From positions 1 through 22,519 of the forward strand of contig DJEN01000034.1 of the NCBI GenBank assembly GCA_002431345.1: DNA of 22,519 nt, in the 5' to 3' direction. A program made the translations under genes and the position numbers. Origin of the DNA: Megasphaera sp. UBA5897. GTDB lineage: Bacteria > Bacillota > Negativicutes > Veillonellales > Megasphaeraceae. The notes below the pieces were generated by a model. The model did no database searches. It worked only from the letters and a program-made list of their open reading frames with translations, and was not told where the DNA came from. Of the stretch, positions 21,875 to 22,519 are shown in pieces (position 1 is the first letter of the stretch; each line of letters starts with the position of its first letter).

Positions 21875-22186
21875 CTATAATTTGATTTCGATGTCTACGC
21901 CTGCTGGCAGATCGAGTCTCATTAATGCATCAACAGTTTTGTTAGATGCTTCGAGAATATCGATCAATCGTTTGTGCGTACGCAGTTCGAACTGTTCACG
22001 AGAATCTTTGTTAACGTGCGGAGAACGCAGAATCGTGAAGATGTTCTTTTCCGTCGGCAGCGGAATAGGGCCAGATACCATAGCACCTGTCCGTTTCGCC
22101 GTATCGACGATTTTCGCCGCGCTCTGATCCAATATTTTGTGATCGTACGCTTTGAGGCGAATTCTGATTCTTTCCTGTTTTGCCAT
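21875..22186 (-). CDS. rpsJ: 30S ribosomal protein S10
   Basis: S10 is part of the 30S head and, paired with NusB, also acts in transcription antitermination (NusE). The 103-residue product begins MAKQERIRIRLKAYDHKILD and includes the extended loop GPIPLPTEKNIFTILRSPHV and KDSREQFELRTHKRLIDI. It is the first gene of the ribosomal cluster. Its ATG at 22186 follows AGGAGGAATTACGTA. Upstream is a structured leader of about 120 bases and a promoter. Confidence 0.98.
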   Translation of the reverse strand: MAKQERIRIRLKAYDHKILDQSAAKIVDTAKRTGAMVSGPIPLPTEKNIFTILRSPHVNKDSREQFELRTHKRLIDILEASNKTVDALMRLDLPAGVDIEIKL

Positions 22187-22308
22187 TACGTAATTCCTCC
22201 TAACGTCTATTTCGTTGAATAGACTGCTCCATAGGAGTTTCCCCGCAGCGCGGGCAACATCCTATATCATAGTTTAAACGCGTCAGGGTATCCCCTGTTG
22301 TCGCGTAC
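22187..22308 (-). promoter_or_regulatory. Structured 5' leader of the rpsJ-rplQ cluster
   Basis: The transcript between the predicted start and rpsJ can fold into several stems. A two-part hairpin at 22278-22306 has outer arm ACGCG with CGCGT and inner CAGGG-GATA-CCCTG. A second, at 22231-22265, has outer ATAGGA with TCCTAT around the inner hairpin CCCGC-GCT-GCGGG. A third, at 22205-22224, has GTCTATT with AATAGAC and sits directly before the Shine-Dalgarno sequence. A small alternative CTCC-TAT-GGAG hairpin (22227-22237) would compete with the outer arm of the second. Such a leader is a reasonable place for autogenous control by a ribosomal protein, but no known leader class was recognised. 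Confidence 0.5.
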
Positions 22309-22314
22309 TTACAT

Positions 22315-22343
22315 AGTGTACTACAAAACAAGCAGGCATGCAA
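22315..22343 (-). promoter_or_regulatory. Promoter of the rpsJ-rplQ ribosomal protein cluster
   Basis: The minus strand shows -35 TTGCAT (22338-22343), a 17-base spacer and -10 TACACT (22315-22320), placing the start near 22308. It stands after the terminator of the upstream gene and before the leader. The -35 deviates from consensus at two positions. It also overlaps an open reading frame with CxxC pairs (22200-22376), so one of the two may be fortuitous. Confidence 0.6.
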
Positions 22344-22411
22344 GGATTTTTGAATACTTTTTTGTCGTTCCGTAACTTATTTTGCATAGTTTTTATAATA
22401 AAAGATCATAT

Positions 22412-22448
22412 AAAAGAAAGAGCCGCAGGCACAAGCCTGCAGCTCTTT
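22412..22448 (-). terminator. Intrinsic terminator after the upstream gene (probably tuf)
   Basis: AAAGAGCTGCAGGC pairs with GCCTGCGGCTCTTT (14 base pairs including one T-G wobble, loop TTGT), followed on the minus strand by CTTTTATA. It lies about 45 bases past the stop at 22493-22495. It separates the preceding gene from the rpsJ transcription unit, although readthrough is possible because the T run is interrupted by C. Confidence 0.8.
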
Positions 22449-22492
22449 TATTTTTATGAGCATGAACAAATTCATGTCACAAGATTTAAAAC

Positions 22493-22519
22493 TTAAGCGT
22501 CGATTTCAGATACAACGCC
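22493..22519 (-). CDS. tuf: C-terminal end of a gene, probably elongation factor Tu
   Basis: Only eight codons and a stop are inside the window; they read GVVSEIDA. EF-Tu proteins of Firmicutes commonly end in VGAGVV followed by a short variable tail, and tuf usually precedes rpsJ at the end of the str operon. Both the residues and the position fit. The fragment is too short to prove identity. Confidence 0.62.
   Translation of the reverse strand, partial: GVVSEIDA

Overview
The window is a stretch of a low-to-medium GC Bacillota chromosome, and every gene supported here is read from the minus strand. Several things point to an anaerobic Firmicute, plausibly a Negativicute of the Megasphaera/Veillonella type: a single-chain pyruvate:ferredoxin oxidoreductase, the gene order secY-adk-map-KOW protein-infA-rpmJ-rpsM-rpsK-rpoA-rplQ, a Cys4 adenylate kinase, and strong AGGAGG-type ribosome binding sites. 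The lineage is inferred from gene content and was not tested by a search.

Reading in the direction of transcription (high to low coordinates), the window opens with the last codons of what is probably tuf and its terminator. A 306-base spacer follows, holding a promoter and a highly structured leader. Then comes the fused S10-spc-alpha ribosomal protein cluster from rpsJ (22186) to rplQ (7470), thirty-one genes with gaps of at most 49 bases and several start/stop overlaps. It encodes large- and small-subunit proteins, the Sec translocon channel SecY, adenylate kinase, methionine aminopeptidase, initiation factor IF-1 and the RNA polymerase alpha subunit. It ends in a strong intrinsic terminator (7425-7459). 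rpsD is not present between rpsK and rpoA.

Downstream of rplQ lies a mixed block of small units. These are a DUF3783-type protein overlapping a MutT/NUDT1-like Nudix hydrolase; hydroxyethylthiazole kinase (thiM) overlapping a thiamine-binding MTH1187-family protein, with their own promoter and terminator; a TrpD-like phosphoribosyltransferase with altered anthranilate-binding positions; and a TVP38/TMEM64 membrane protein. The window closes with the N-terminal four fifths of pyruvate:ferredoxin oxidoreductase (nifJ), which has a near-consensus promoter and runs off the left edge.

Most of the window is conserved housekeeping sequence, and I found no clearly new multi-gene system. The items most worth a second look are the TrpD-like protein whose predicted acceptor site is changed, the structured rpsJ leader, an unexplained reading frame through that leader with two CxxC pairs, the terminator sitting 17 bases in front of the DUF3783 gene, and the palindrome pair at the predicted nifJ start of transcription.
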